Positions 16,107-22,153 of a stretch of 22,153 nucleotides of DNA are shown in pieces. The stretch comes from Oscillospiraceae bacterium. GTDB taxonomy: Bacteria; Bacillota_A; Clostridia; Oscillospirales; Oscillospiraceae. The DNA lies in the NCBI GenBank assembly GCA_015068055.1, contig SVLG01000032.1:1-22153 (forward strand). Reading direction: 5' to 3'. A model generated the notes under the pieces. That model had not been told where the DNA came from and made no database searches. It saw only the letters and a list, made by a program, of their open reading frames with translations. Made by a program: the position numbers and the translations under genes. Each line of letters begins with the position of its first letter. Within the stretch, counting starts at the first letter, position 1.

Positions 16107-17368
16107 CAGCCTGCCACACTCACACGGACATAAATCTTATACTCGCCGACAGCCCCCGCTTCCGGGTAGCCATCCACAGAAATCTTCACCGGTACATTGA
16201 GAATGCCCGCACTGCCATCCACTTCAGAGAGATCCGCAACCACGCGGATATTCTTGGCTGCAATGGCTCCGATATCCGCCTCCGTGGTACGAATCAGGAT
16301 GGGAAGTGACTCGGTGATTACCTCAGCCGTATAGCCTTCGCCCGCATTGATGCAGACAATATCATCCTTGGCCACAGTAAGGGTGGACGTAGCGAGGTTC
16401 TGAATTTCCACGCGCACGGCAGCCGTACTGACTCCGGAAAGGTTCACCGTGTTGTTGGGAATGGGGATCACAAGATCGGAAGCCTCGTACAGAGAGTTGA
16501 CCGCGGCGAGGTTTACCGTATCCACAACGATCTGATTGATGCTCTCAAGTTCCTCCGCCGTACCGGCCAGCACGATGCTGGCAGGCTCCACCTTCACTGC
16601 GCAGTTTTCACCGGTGGCACCGCCGCCGGGAATAGTTGCCGCAGCAAGGGCTACGGTTTTTGTCATGAGTACGGTAAGCGTCACGTTGACCTCTTCCGTT
16701 TCAAGAATTAACTGGCTGACATCAACCGGGTTGCCTTCCGAATCAAGCAACGTGTAAGTGGTATCGTAGCTGATGGTCTCATTAAGGTTCTCACGGGTAA
16801 TGGAGACCCATGCACAGTCCACAGACTCCACCAGAGTCTGCGGACCGCTGATCTTTACCACCAGCGGGTCAAAGGTGGGCGTTTCCTCGGCCCGGTAACC
16901 CTCCGCAGCGCTGCCGCTGAAGCTGCCCTTGACCTCGACCTTACGGCTGATATAACGGTCAACTGTGATATTGACGGACCGTCTGGAGCTGTCTACCAGA
17001 GTAAACGCGCTTTCGTCCACATTCTCCGGATATTTGATTTTATAGAGCATCGTGTAGTGACCGTCGCTGCGGACGCCGTTAAGATCCACCGTTACGCTCA
17101 AATTGGAAGCGTTGAGCTTGCCAAGATCCCTTCGCAGACCGGAAAGAGTCAGATCCACATCGGTAATATCCTGCTCCGTTACCATGAGACCGCTGGACTC
17201 ATGCAGCTCATTCTCTCCAAGAAACTCAATCTTGACATCGTGAAAGGTCTTTTCCGTAGGGATTCCCTCGGTATTGGTCACGTAGAGCCAGAGAATCAGC
17301 GAGGCAAAGAGAGAAACGAGAAACCAAAAAGCCCTGCTTTCTGTAAATGTTTTGAATCTTTCGCTCAT
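16106..17368 (-). CDS. cdaR: YbbR-domain c-di-AMP cyclase regulator CdaR
   Basis: A 420-residue protein with a short cytoplasmic N-terminus and one transmembrane helix (about 13-31, FWFLVSLFASLILWLYV). A long extracellular beta-rich region follows, with about four YbbR repeats (recognisable at residues 40-115, 125-205, 215-310, 320-415). CdaR binds and modulates the membrane diadenylate cyclase CdaA. The gene overlaps cdaA by ATGA, the standard Bacillota arrangement. In Bacillus glmM follows; here it is replaced by the DUF5685/J-protein pair. Confidence 0.93.
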   Translation of the reverse strand: MSERFKTFTESRAFWFLVSLFASLILWLYVTNTEGIPTEKTFHDVKIEFLGENELHESSGLMVTEQDITDVDLTLSGLRRDLGKLNASNLSVTVDLNGVRSDGHYTMLYKIKYPENVDESAFTLVDSSRRSVNITVDRYISRKVEVKGSFSGSAAEGYRAEETPTFDPLVVKISGPQTLVESVDCAWVSITRENLNETISYDTTYTLLDSEGNPVDVSQLILETEEVNVTLTVLMTKTVALAAATIPGGGATGENCAVKVEPASIVLAGTAEELESINQIVVDTVNLAAVNSLYEASDLVIPIPNNTVNLSGVSTAAVRVEIQNLATSTLTVAKDDIVCINAGEGYTAEVITESLPILIRTTEADIGAIAAKNIRVVADLSEVDGSAGILNVPVKISVDGYPEAGAVGEYKIYVRVSVAG

Positions 17369-18225
17369 TTCTTTATCCTTTCCGTAATCAGACGGGCAAC
17401 GATATTCTTCCCCTCGCCCTCGCCCTCGTCGCTCAGAAGCTCACTGCGCAGCAGTTTCTCAAAGGTATCCGTGCTTAAGTGCCGCTTAAGCATACCGTCG
17501 CTGGCCACACTGATGGCGCCGCTTTCCTCCGAGACGATGGCCACCAGAGCATCGCTGACCTCACTCATACCGATACCGGCCCTGTGACGCATCCCCAGAT
17601 CCTTGCTGAGGTTGTTATTGCTGGAAAGAGGAAGCATGCAGCCCGCCGCCTGTATGCGCCCGCCGCGGATAATGACTGCTCCGTCATGCAGCGGTGCCTT
17701 ATCGTAAAACAAATTCTTCAAAAGCTCGGCGGTGGTGTCCGCATCAATAACCGTTCCGGTCCGGATCTGATCGTCCAGAGAATTCTCCCGCTCGAAAATG
17801 ATGAGTGCGCCGGTACGGCTGGAGGAAAGGTCTGCACAGGCCATAACAATCTGGGTAATGGCTGCCTCCGTGCTGCGGCTGTCCGCACCCTTTCCAAATA
17901 CCGTGGCCATAGCCCGACCGGTACCCAGACGCTCCAGCAGCCGACGCAGCTCCGGCTGGAACAGGATAACCAGCGCCAGCAGGCCCAGCTGCATGGTATT
18001 CCGCAGAATGTAGTTAAGCGTGTGAAGCTGGCCGATATCCGAAAGCCACAAGGCCACCAGCAGTATCAGAATTCCCTGAAACACCCGGTAGGTCCGCGTG
18101 CGGCGGATAATGCTTATAAGAACATAGATCAGCCCCGCCACAATAAGAATATCCAGCATGTCGTTCAGCCGGATATTGAGTATATAGCCCATGGCCTGGC
18201 CAAGGGACTGGAAGAAAGATTTCAT
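17365..18225 (-). CDS. cdaA: Membrane diadenylate cyclase CdaA
   Basis: A 286-residue protein with three N-terminal membrane helices (about 22-40, 46-62, 70-89) and a DAC cyclase domain. The catalytic motifs are DGA (181-183) and RHR (213-215, MRHRAGIGMSE). It makes c-di-AMP from two ATP and controls potassium, osmotic and cell-wall homeostasis. The ATG at 18225 has AGAGGA 7 bases upstream; the longer frame begins only with TTG and has a charged, non-family N-terminus. A consensus promoter lies 39-67 bases upstream. It is the first gene of the long co-oriented block. Confidence 0.95.
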   Translation of the reverse strand: MKSFFQSLGQAMGYILNIRLNDMLDILIVAGLIYVLISIIRRTRTYRVFQGILILLVALWLSDIGQLHTLNYILRNTMQLGLLALVILFQPELRRLLERLGTGRAMATVFGKGADSRSTEAAITQIVMACADLSSSRTGALIIFERENSLDDQIRTGTVIDADTTAELLKNLFYDKAPLHDGAVIIRGGRIQAAGCMLPLSSNNNLSKDLGMRHRAGIGMSEVSDALVAIVSEESGAISVASDGMLKRHLSTDTFEKLLRSELLSDEGEGEGKNIVARLITERIKK

Positions 18226-18263
18226 AGGCTCGTCCTCTTTCCGCTCGTACTTATACAGCAAAT

Positions 18264-18292
18264 ATTATAGCGGTTTCTTCCAGTAAAGGCAA
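18264..18292 (-). promoter_or_regulatory. Sigma-A promoter of the cdaA operon
   Basis: On the minus strand TTGCCT (18287-18292), a 17-base spacer and a perfect TATAAT (18264-18269) precede cdaA, giving a leader of about 32 bases. It is the only clear promoter I see between here and sipL, so it is the best candidate to drive the whole cdaA-to-spoVM block. Confidence 0.75.
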
Positions 18293-18300
18293 TGCAAAAA

Positions 18301-19431
18301 TTACATTTTGTAACCACATTTGCAGATTTCTTTGACCATCCGCACCGCCTCTTTCAGTTCACCCCAGCCCAGCAGCGGAGAAAAGCTGAAACGGACGGTT
18401 CCGCCGCGGAGCGTACCGGCACTTTCGTGGGCCAGCGGCGCACAATGCAGCCCGGCTCGAACGGCAATCCCCCTGTCTCCCAGACGTTCCGCCCATTCTT
18501 CCGCAGCAAGCTGCTCATGCTGCACGGAAAGGACCCCGGTCTGCGCCGACAAATCCAGTGAGCGGAAAAGGCGTAATCCGCGCAGCTGCTCCAGTTCTTT
18601 TATGAAGAACGCAAGCTGTTTATCCTCCCGGCAGCGGATACCTTCCACCCCGGTATTTGACACCCAACGTATACCCGCAAGCAGTCCTGCAATACCGGGG
18701 ACATTCTGCGTGCCAGCCTCCAGCCGGTCAGGCAGAAAGGGCGGCATCGTCTGGGACGCACTGAGGCTGCCGGTTCCCCCCATCAGAAGCGGCTCTGTCT
18801 CCCCCCGGCAAAGGAGTAACCCTGTCCCCTGCGGCCCCATAAGCCCTTTGTGTCCCGGGCATGCCAGAAACTCACAGCCAAGGGCATCAAAGTCCAGCGG
18901 CAGTATCCCGGCACTCTGAGCCGCATCAACGATCAGCGGCACACCGGCATTTTTACAAAGAGCCGCAATTTCCTCAATGGGTAAAACAAAGCCGAAGACA
19001 TTGGACACATGGGTACAGATCACCGCCTGTACCTGGGGAAGCCTGCTTCGGAACGCCTCCAGTATTCCCTCACGATCGAAGGGCGGCGCAGTTGCCACAA
19101 GGGTTTTGGCCCCCAGTGCATGAAGCGGACGCGTGACCGCGTTATGCTCATAGCCGGAAATCAGCACGTTCATTCCCGGCCTTATAAGACTGTGTATGGC
19201 AATATTCAGCCCATGGGTTGCATTCATGGTAAAAACCACCCGCTCCGCTTCGCTTACGCCCAGAAGCGACGCTGCTGCTTCCCGACAACTCAGCACCGTA
19301 TCCGCGGCCTTCATGGCGGCAGCGTGGGAACCCCGGCCGGGGCTTGCACAACTGTCCATGGCGGAAAGAACCGCAGCACGCACCGAGGGTGGCTTCAGAA
19401 ACGAGGTGGCAGCGCTGTCCAGATAAATCAT
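18301..19431 (-). CDS. Cysteine desulfurase-family PLP enzyme
   Basis: A 376-residue class-V aminotransferase fold of the compact cysteine-desulfurase family (EF2568-like). MIYLDSAATS starts the protein and H141/N144 occur in THVSNVFG. D169 in VDAAQS and the PLP lysine K195 in CPGHKGL are present. C330 in AGLHCAPLAHES is the likely persulfide cysteine. It should release sulfur (or selenium) from cysteine or selenocysteine for delivery to a partner. It overlaps the DUF3343-type gene (ATGA), a plausible carrier. No IscU or SufU gene is nearby, so it is probably not the main Fe-S desulfurase. The 75 bases to cdaA contain the cdaA promoter and no evident terminator. Confidence 0.9.
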   Translation of the reverse strand: MIYLDSAATSFLKPPSVRAAVLSAMDSCASPGRGSHAAAMKAADTVLSCREAAASLLGVSEAERVVFTMNATHGLNIAIHSLIRPGMNVLISGYEHNAVTRPLHALGAKTLVATAPPFDREGILEAFRSRLPQVQAVICTHVSNVFGFVLPIEEIAALCKNAGVPLIVDAAQSAGILPLDFDALGCEFLACPGHKGLMGPQGTGLLLCRGETEPLLMGGTGSLSASQTMPPFLPDRLEAGTQNVPGIAGLLAGIRWVSNTGVEGIRCREDKQLAFFIKELEQLRGLRLFRSLDLSAQTGVLSVQHEQLAAEEWAERLGDRGIAVRAGLHCAPLAHESAGTLRGGTVRFSFSPLLGWGELKEAVRMVKEICKCGYKM

Positions 19432-19679
19432 AGTCCTACCTCCCGGTAGCTGCCATCCGCCATAGAGCGCATAACGCGGCCATGAGCGATCCCCTGCCGA
19501 TCCAGTGCGGAGAGAGCCGCTTCCAGACGCTGATCGGCCACGCGCACACAGTAGGTGCAGCCCCGGTCTGTGGTTTCCAGCGGCGCTTTGGTAAGAGCTG
19601 CACCGATGCCGCTGCGTTCCAGAGCTCTGGCGCCCTTTTGGGCATAGGTAAGTGAACGGAACATGATGAGAACTGACAT
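19428..19679 (-). CDS. DUF3343 (Se/S carrier-like) small protein
   Basis: An 83-residue protein starting MSVLIMFRSLTYAQKGARALERSGI, with C41 and C44 in RGCTYCVRV and a ferredoxin-like alternation of strands and helices. This resembles the DUF3343 family described as putative Se/S carriers. The ATG at 19679 was chosen because GGGGGG (19687-19692) lies 7 bases upstream; the longer frame starts inside a hairpin and lacks family similarity. It probably accepts a sulfane sulfur from, or otherwise assists, the downstream desulfurase. A U6 tract and hairpin end exactly at its start codon. Confidence 0.78.
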   Translation of the reverse strand: MSVLIMFRSLTYAQKGARALERSGIGAALTKAPLETTDRGCTYCVRVADQRLEAALSALDRQGIAHGRVMRSMADGSYREVGL

Positions 19680-19727
19680 AAAAAATCCCCCCGCATAAAA
19701 ATGAGTACGCCTCATTCTATGCGGAGG
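19680..19727 (-). terminator. Terminator/attenuator-like hairpin abutting the DUF3343 start
   Basis: On the minus strand CCTCCGCATA (19718-19727) pairs with TATGCGGGGG (19688-19697), and the inner arms AATGAG/CTCATT (19711-19716 and 19700-19705) close on a 5-base loop. One G, one A and six T (19680-19685) follow at once, which is intrinsic terminator architecture. The U-run ends one base before the DUF3343 ATG, and the 3' arm contains its Shine-Dalgarno. It may terminate carD-ispD-ispF transcripts, attenuate the downstream pair, or both. I find no convincing promoter between ispF and this gene. Confidence 0.65.
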
Positions 19728-19739
19728 TCAATTTTCCGT

Positions 19740-20213
19740 TTACCTGCTGCCAAGCAGCACCACAGCCATAGCCGCCATACCCTCACCGCTGCCGGTGAAG
19801 CCGAGCCCCTCCTCCGTGGTAGCTTTGATGCTGACAGCGTCCACAGGGATGCCCATGGCCGCCGACAGATTTTGCCGCATCGTCTCCCGATAAGGTGCCA
19901 GCTTGGGTCGCTGAGCAATCACCGTTGCATCTATATTCTCGACATACCAGCCCCTTTCTCCAAGAAGTGTTGTCACCGCCCTCAGCAGTGCCAGGCTGTC
20001 CGCTCCGGCATAGGCCGGATCTGTGTCGGGAAACAGCTTTCCTATGTCCCCCAGCGCCGCCGCACCCAGAAGCGCATCCATGATCGCATGCGTCAGCACA
20101 TCGGCGTCGGAATGGCCCAGGAGACCTTTTTCATAGGGGATCGTCACGCCGCCGAGTATCAGCGCGCGCCCTTCTACCAGACGATGAACGTCGTATCCCT
20201 GTCCGATCCTCAT
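19740..20213 (-). CDS. ispF: 2-C-methyl-D-erythritol 2,4-cyclodiphosphate synthase
   Basis: A 157-residue enzyme of the MEP isoprenoid pathway. Metal ligands D8 and H10 occur in GQGYDVHRL and H42 in [17 protein letters not shown] and the substrate loop [16 protein letters not shown] are intact. It cyclises CDP-methylerythritol 2-phosphate. GGGGGGAG lies upstream of the ATG, which overlaps the ispD stop (ATGA). It is followed by the hairpin at 19688-19727. Confidence 0.97.
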   Translation of the reverse strand: MRIGQGYDVHRLVEGRALILGGVTIPYEKGLLGHSDADVLTHAIMDALLGAAALGDIGKLFPDTDPAYAGADSLALLRAVTTLLGERGWYVENIDATVIAQRPKLAPYRETMRQNLSAAMGIPVDAVSIKATTEEGLGFTGSGEGMAAMAVVLLGSR

Positions 20214-20933
20214 ACAGGCTCCCCCCTGCTTTTCAAAATGGCTTCCGCCAGCACAATATCCACCGGTCGCGTGATCTTGATATTCTCCGGAGAGCCCTCC
20301 GTCAGCCGGACGGGAACACCCATGGCCTCCACGGCCGCGCAGTCATCGCTGTATTCCTTTCCATCCCGGATGGCAGAGCAAAGGGCAGCCTTGATGATTT
20401 CCGGCATAAAGACCTGCGGGGTCTGCATGGCAGCCAGCTCGTCCCGGCGCAGCGTCTCCACGACCTTATTCCCCTCGTGCCGCTTGATGGTGTCCGTGAC
20501 GGGGATGGCCGGAGCCGCGCACTTATAAAGTGCAGCGCCATGAACGGCTGCCCATACAAGCTCCTCCGTGACCAGAGGCCGGGCCCCATCGTGAATCATC
20601 ACCAGCTTTGCGCGCCGGTCAATCTGCATCAGCCCTGCCAGCGCCGACTCGTTCCGGGTAGCTCCGCCCCGCACCACACATTTGCATTTTATAATACCGT
20701 GGTCCCGACAGAGCTTCGCCACTTCCTCCAGACGGTCAAAACGCGTGACGACAATGATCTCCGTCACGCACTCACAGGCGTTAATGGCCCGGAGAGTCCG
20801 GGCCAGAACGGGCATTCTGCCCAATTTCATACTCATCTTGTCCTCACCCATGCGGGTAAGAACCGGCTGCCAGCACAATGGCGCTGGCCGTGGTATTTTT
20901 CGCTTTACGTATCCGTTCAGACAGCTTGGACAT
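20210..20933 (-). pseudogene. ispD: 2-C-methyl-D-erythritol 4-phosphate cytidylyltransferase, frameshifted near its N-terminus
   Basis: Downstream of 20857 one frame encodes nearly all of IspD: TRMGEDKMSMKLG, IHDGARPLVTEELV (substrate loop), PVTDTIKR, TPQVF and YSDDCAAVE. The expected start and glycine-rich CTP loop lie in another frame: MSKLSERIRKAKN then ASAIVLAAGS, initiating at the ATG 20933. The frames join at 20855-20861, where TCT T ACC is read instead of an expected form such as TCT GGT ACC. That is a loss of two bases (or gain of one) inside AAGxGxRMG. Without correction the first frame stops after 29 residues at TGA, and internal initiation (for example ATG 20851) would lack the CTP-binding loop. 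The gene is essential for the MEP pathway and the rest is intact, so a sequencing or assembly error is as likely as real decay. Confidence 0.85.
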
Positions 20934-20951
20934 TTAAAAACTTACCTCTTT

Positions 20952-21434
20952 TTATACCAGCATACTGGCCCACAGGCGTTCCTCCGCCTCCTCAAAACTG
21001 CAATCCGTGGCGAGAACTAACTCAGAGAGAAGGATCTGCCGGGCCGAATGGAGCATCTTCCGCTCCCCTGTGGAGAGGCCTCGCTCCGCCTCACGGAGTC
21101 TCAGCCCCTTGATGACGGACGCAACCTCCATAAGATCACCGCTTTTGATGCGATCCATATTCTCCCGATAGCGCTTGTTCCAGTTGCTTGTCATGTTAAC
21201 CTCTATGCCGGGGATGGCCGCAAAAAGTCTGTCCATCTCAGCAGAGGTCATAACCGATCTCACGCCAATCTCCGTGCAGCCATCGCAGGGTATCATAACG
21301 CGCATCTCACCAACGGGAATCTTCATAACGAAGTATTCCCGCTCTTTGCCGTCTATTCTCCGCTGCTCGATGCTGTCAATAACACCGGCACCATGAAGGG
21401 GATGAGCGATCTTGTCACCGACCCGGAAGGCCAT
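20952..21434 (-). CDS. carD: CarD/CdnL-family RNA polymerase-binding regulator
   Basis: A 160-residue protein with an N-terminal Tudor-like polymerase-interaction domain (MAFRVGDKIAHPLHGAGVI, YFVMKIPVGEMRVMIP) and a helical DNA-interacting C-terminal half (NMTSNWNKRYRENMDRIKSG, LSTGERKMLHSARQILLSELV). It stabilises open complexes at promoters, often at rRNA genes. The ATG at 21434 is 8 bases after GAGG; a GTG three codons earlier is less likely. It has its own strong promoter and precedes ispD by 18 bases, an arrangement common in Clostridia. Confidence 0.94.
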   Translation of the reverse strand: MAFRVGDKIAHPLHGAGVIDSIEQRRIDGKEREYFVMKIPVGEMRVMIPCDGCTEIGVRSVMTSAEMDRLFAAIPGIEVNMTSNWNKRYRENMDRIKSGDLMEVASVIKGLRLREAERGLSTGERKMLHSARQILLSELVLATDCSFEEAEERLWASMLV

Positions 21435-21481
21435 AATCTCCACCTCAAAGACTGCAGATTACACAGTATTTCTATGTAAAG

Positions 21482-21510
21482 ATTATATAGCAAAAGCGTA
21501 TATTTTTCAA
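21482..21510 (-). promoter_or_regulatory. Sigma-A promoter of carD-ispD-ispF
   Basis: On the minus strand TTGAAA (21505-21510), a 17-base spacer and TATAAT (21482-21487) lie about 48 bases before the carD ATG. The flanking sequence is AT-rich compared with the rest of the window. It sits just downstream of the S1-gene terminator, so it begins a new transcription unit. Confidence 0.85.
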
Positions 21511-21542
21511 GCAAAAAATCCGCAATCCTTTGATATACAAGG

Positions 21543-21580
21543 AAAAACACCCTCTCACAATCACTTGTGAGAGGGTGTTT
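21543..21580 (-). terminator. Rho-independent terminator of the S1-domain gene
   Basis: A perfect 16-base stem (21545-21560 with 21565-21580) has a 4-base loop, is GC-rich in its middle and is followed on the minus strand by a T-run (GTGTTTTTCC). It starts about 22 bases after the stop codon of the S1-domain gene. It is the strongest terminator in the window. Confidence 0.93.
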
Positions 21581-21602
21581 GCATACGGTAACAGACAGGT
21601 AA

Positions 21603-22153
21603 TTACTCCTCTTCAACCTCGGGCACGTTGCCGGAGATGGTGCCGTCGGCGCCAACTTCGAAGACCAGAGCGTCCTCTTCGGGAGCGTAGGCCTCTTCCT
21701 CCTCGACCTCTTCCACTTCCTTGCGGGCAGCGGGAGCGGGCTCGGACAGAGCGCGGATGGACAGGGAGATCTTCTGCTTTTCAAAGTCGATGTTGGTGAT
21801 CTTGGCATCGACGATGTCGCCCACGGTCAGAACCTCGGAAGGCTGAGCGATGCGGCGGTTGGCAATCTGAGAGATGTGGATGAGACCATCAACACCGGCC
21901 AGAACCTCGGCGAAAGCGCCGAAGGGCATGAGCTTGACGACCTTGACCTTGGCAACGTCGCCCACCTCGTAGGTGCTGGTGAAACGGGCCCAGGGATTCT
22001 CGTTGGGATCGCGGTGACCCAGGGAGATCTTGCGGTTTTCCTTATCGAAGCTGATGACGTAGACATCGATCTTATCGCCGATGCTCAGAACGTCAGCGGG
22101 CTTGCTGATGCGGTTCCAGCTGATCTCGGACACGTGGACCATGCCGTCGATGC
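21603..22153 (-). CDS. S1 RNA-binding domain protein, C-terminal part (5' end outside window)
   Basis: The frame is open to the right edge and gives 182 residues of C-terminus. A partial S1 domain (IDGMVHVSEISW ... ADVLSIGDKIDVYVISFD ... KISLGHRDP) is followed by a complete one (YEVGDVAKVKVVKLMPFGAFAEV ... GLIHISQIANRRI ... KISLSIRAL). A Glu-rich tail (EEVEEEEAYAPEED) ends the protein. This is how ribosomal protein S1 homologues of Clostridia end. They bind mRNA and 30S subunits. In many Clostridia this module is fused behind IspH, which would fit the nearby ispD/ispF, but that part lies outside the window. The coding region is followed by a strong terminator. Confidence 0.88.
   Translation of the reverse strand, partial: IDGMVHVSEISWNRISKPADVLSIGDKIDVYVISFDKENRKISLGHRDPNENPWARFTSTYEVGDVAKVKVVKLMPFGAFAEVLAGVDGLIHISQIANRRIAQPSEVLTVGDIVDAKITNIDFEKQKISLSIRALSEPAPAARKEVEEVEEEEAYAPEEDALVFEVGADGTISGNVPEVEEE

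Noticed and set aside
19717..19735. TTGACC as a -35 box for the DUF3343 gene
   Set aside because: No -10 box lies 16-18 bases downstream; the sequence is part of the hairpin arm region.
20855..20865. Programmed ribosomal frameshift in ispD
   Set aside because: No slippery heptamer, stop-codon context or downstream structure typical of recoding is visible, and a one-base skip would still omit the loop's second glycine; an error or mutation is simpler.
20210..20878. Taking ispD as an intact 222-aa gene from an internal start
   Set aside because: That start gives MCWQPVLTR in place of the CTP-binding AAG loop, while the correct loop is encoded just upstream in another frame.
1..22153. CRISPR arrays, insertion sequences, tRNA/rRNA genes, prophage, riboswitches
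   Set aside because: I found no spaced direct repeats, transposase-like frames, cloverleaf sequences or known riboswitch cores; the window is continuous housekeeping coding sequence with short gaps.

Overview
The window is a dense, all-minus-strand block of core genes from a spore-forming member of the Clostridia (phylum Bacillota). The GC-rich composition, the SipL-type spore morphogenesis protein, the c-di-AMP cyclase pair cdaA-cdaR, and the gene order yicC-remA-gmk-rpoZ-priA-def-fmt-rsmB-rlmN-prpC-prkC-rsgA-(...)-spoVM all point that way. An Oscillospiraceae/Ruminococcaceae-like gut anaerobe is my best guess. I see no mobile element, CRISPR array, tRNA or rRNA.

Layout, read in the direction of transcription (right to left). 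(1) 22153-21543: the end of an S1-domain protein and its strong terminator. (2) 21510-19740: a promoter, then carD, ispD and ispF. ispD carries an apparent frameshift inside its signature glycine-rich motif. (3) 19727-18301: a small DUF3343-type protein and a cysteine desulfurase-family enzyme. They are preceded by a terminator-like hairpin that ends at the DUF3343 start codon. (4) 18292-2331: a sigma-A promoter followed by about 19 tightly packed genes, most separated by a few bases or overlapping by 1, 4 or 8 bases. The order is cdaA, cdaR, a DUF5685-type protein, a J-domain protein with a Cys-rich tail, a membrane protein, yicC, remA, gmk, rpoZ, priA, def, fmt, rsmB, rlmN, prpC, prkC, rsgA, a 52-residue membrane protein and a 21-codon gene that I identify as spoVM. 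A hairpin follows. (5) 2287-794: sipL. (6) 782-1: a strong promoter with an overlapping palindrome, then yebC, cut by the window edge only a few codons from its end.

Functionally the long block combines second-messenger synthesis (c-di-AMP), nucleotide supply (gmk), RNA polymerase omega, replication restart (priA), protein N-terminal processing (def, fmt), rRNA modification (rsmB, rlmN), a PASTA kinase/phosphatase pair and ribosome maturation (rsgA). It then runs into a spore-coat module: SpoVM (membrane anchor of SpoIVA) next to SipL (SpoIVA partner).

The most useful non-obvious observations are: the spoVM micro-gene beside sipL; an unlabelled 52-codon TTG-start membrane gene before it; the ispD frameshift; three leader hairpins whose 3' arm is a G-run Shine-Dalgarno sequence; and the J-protein/DUF5685 pair, in which DUF5685 has two Asp-rich motifs reminiscent of head-to-head prenyl synthases.
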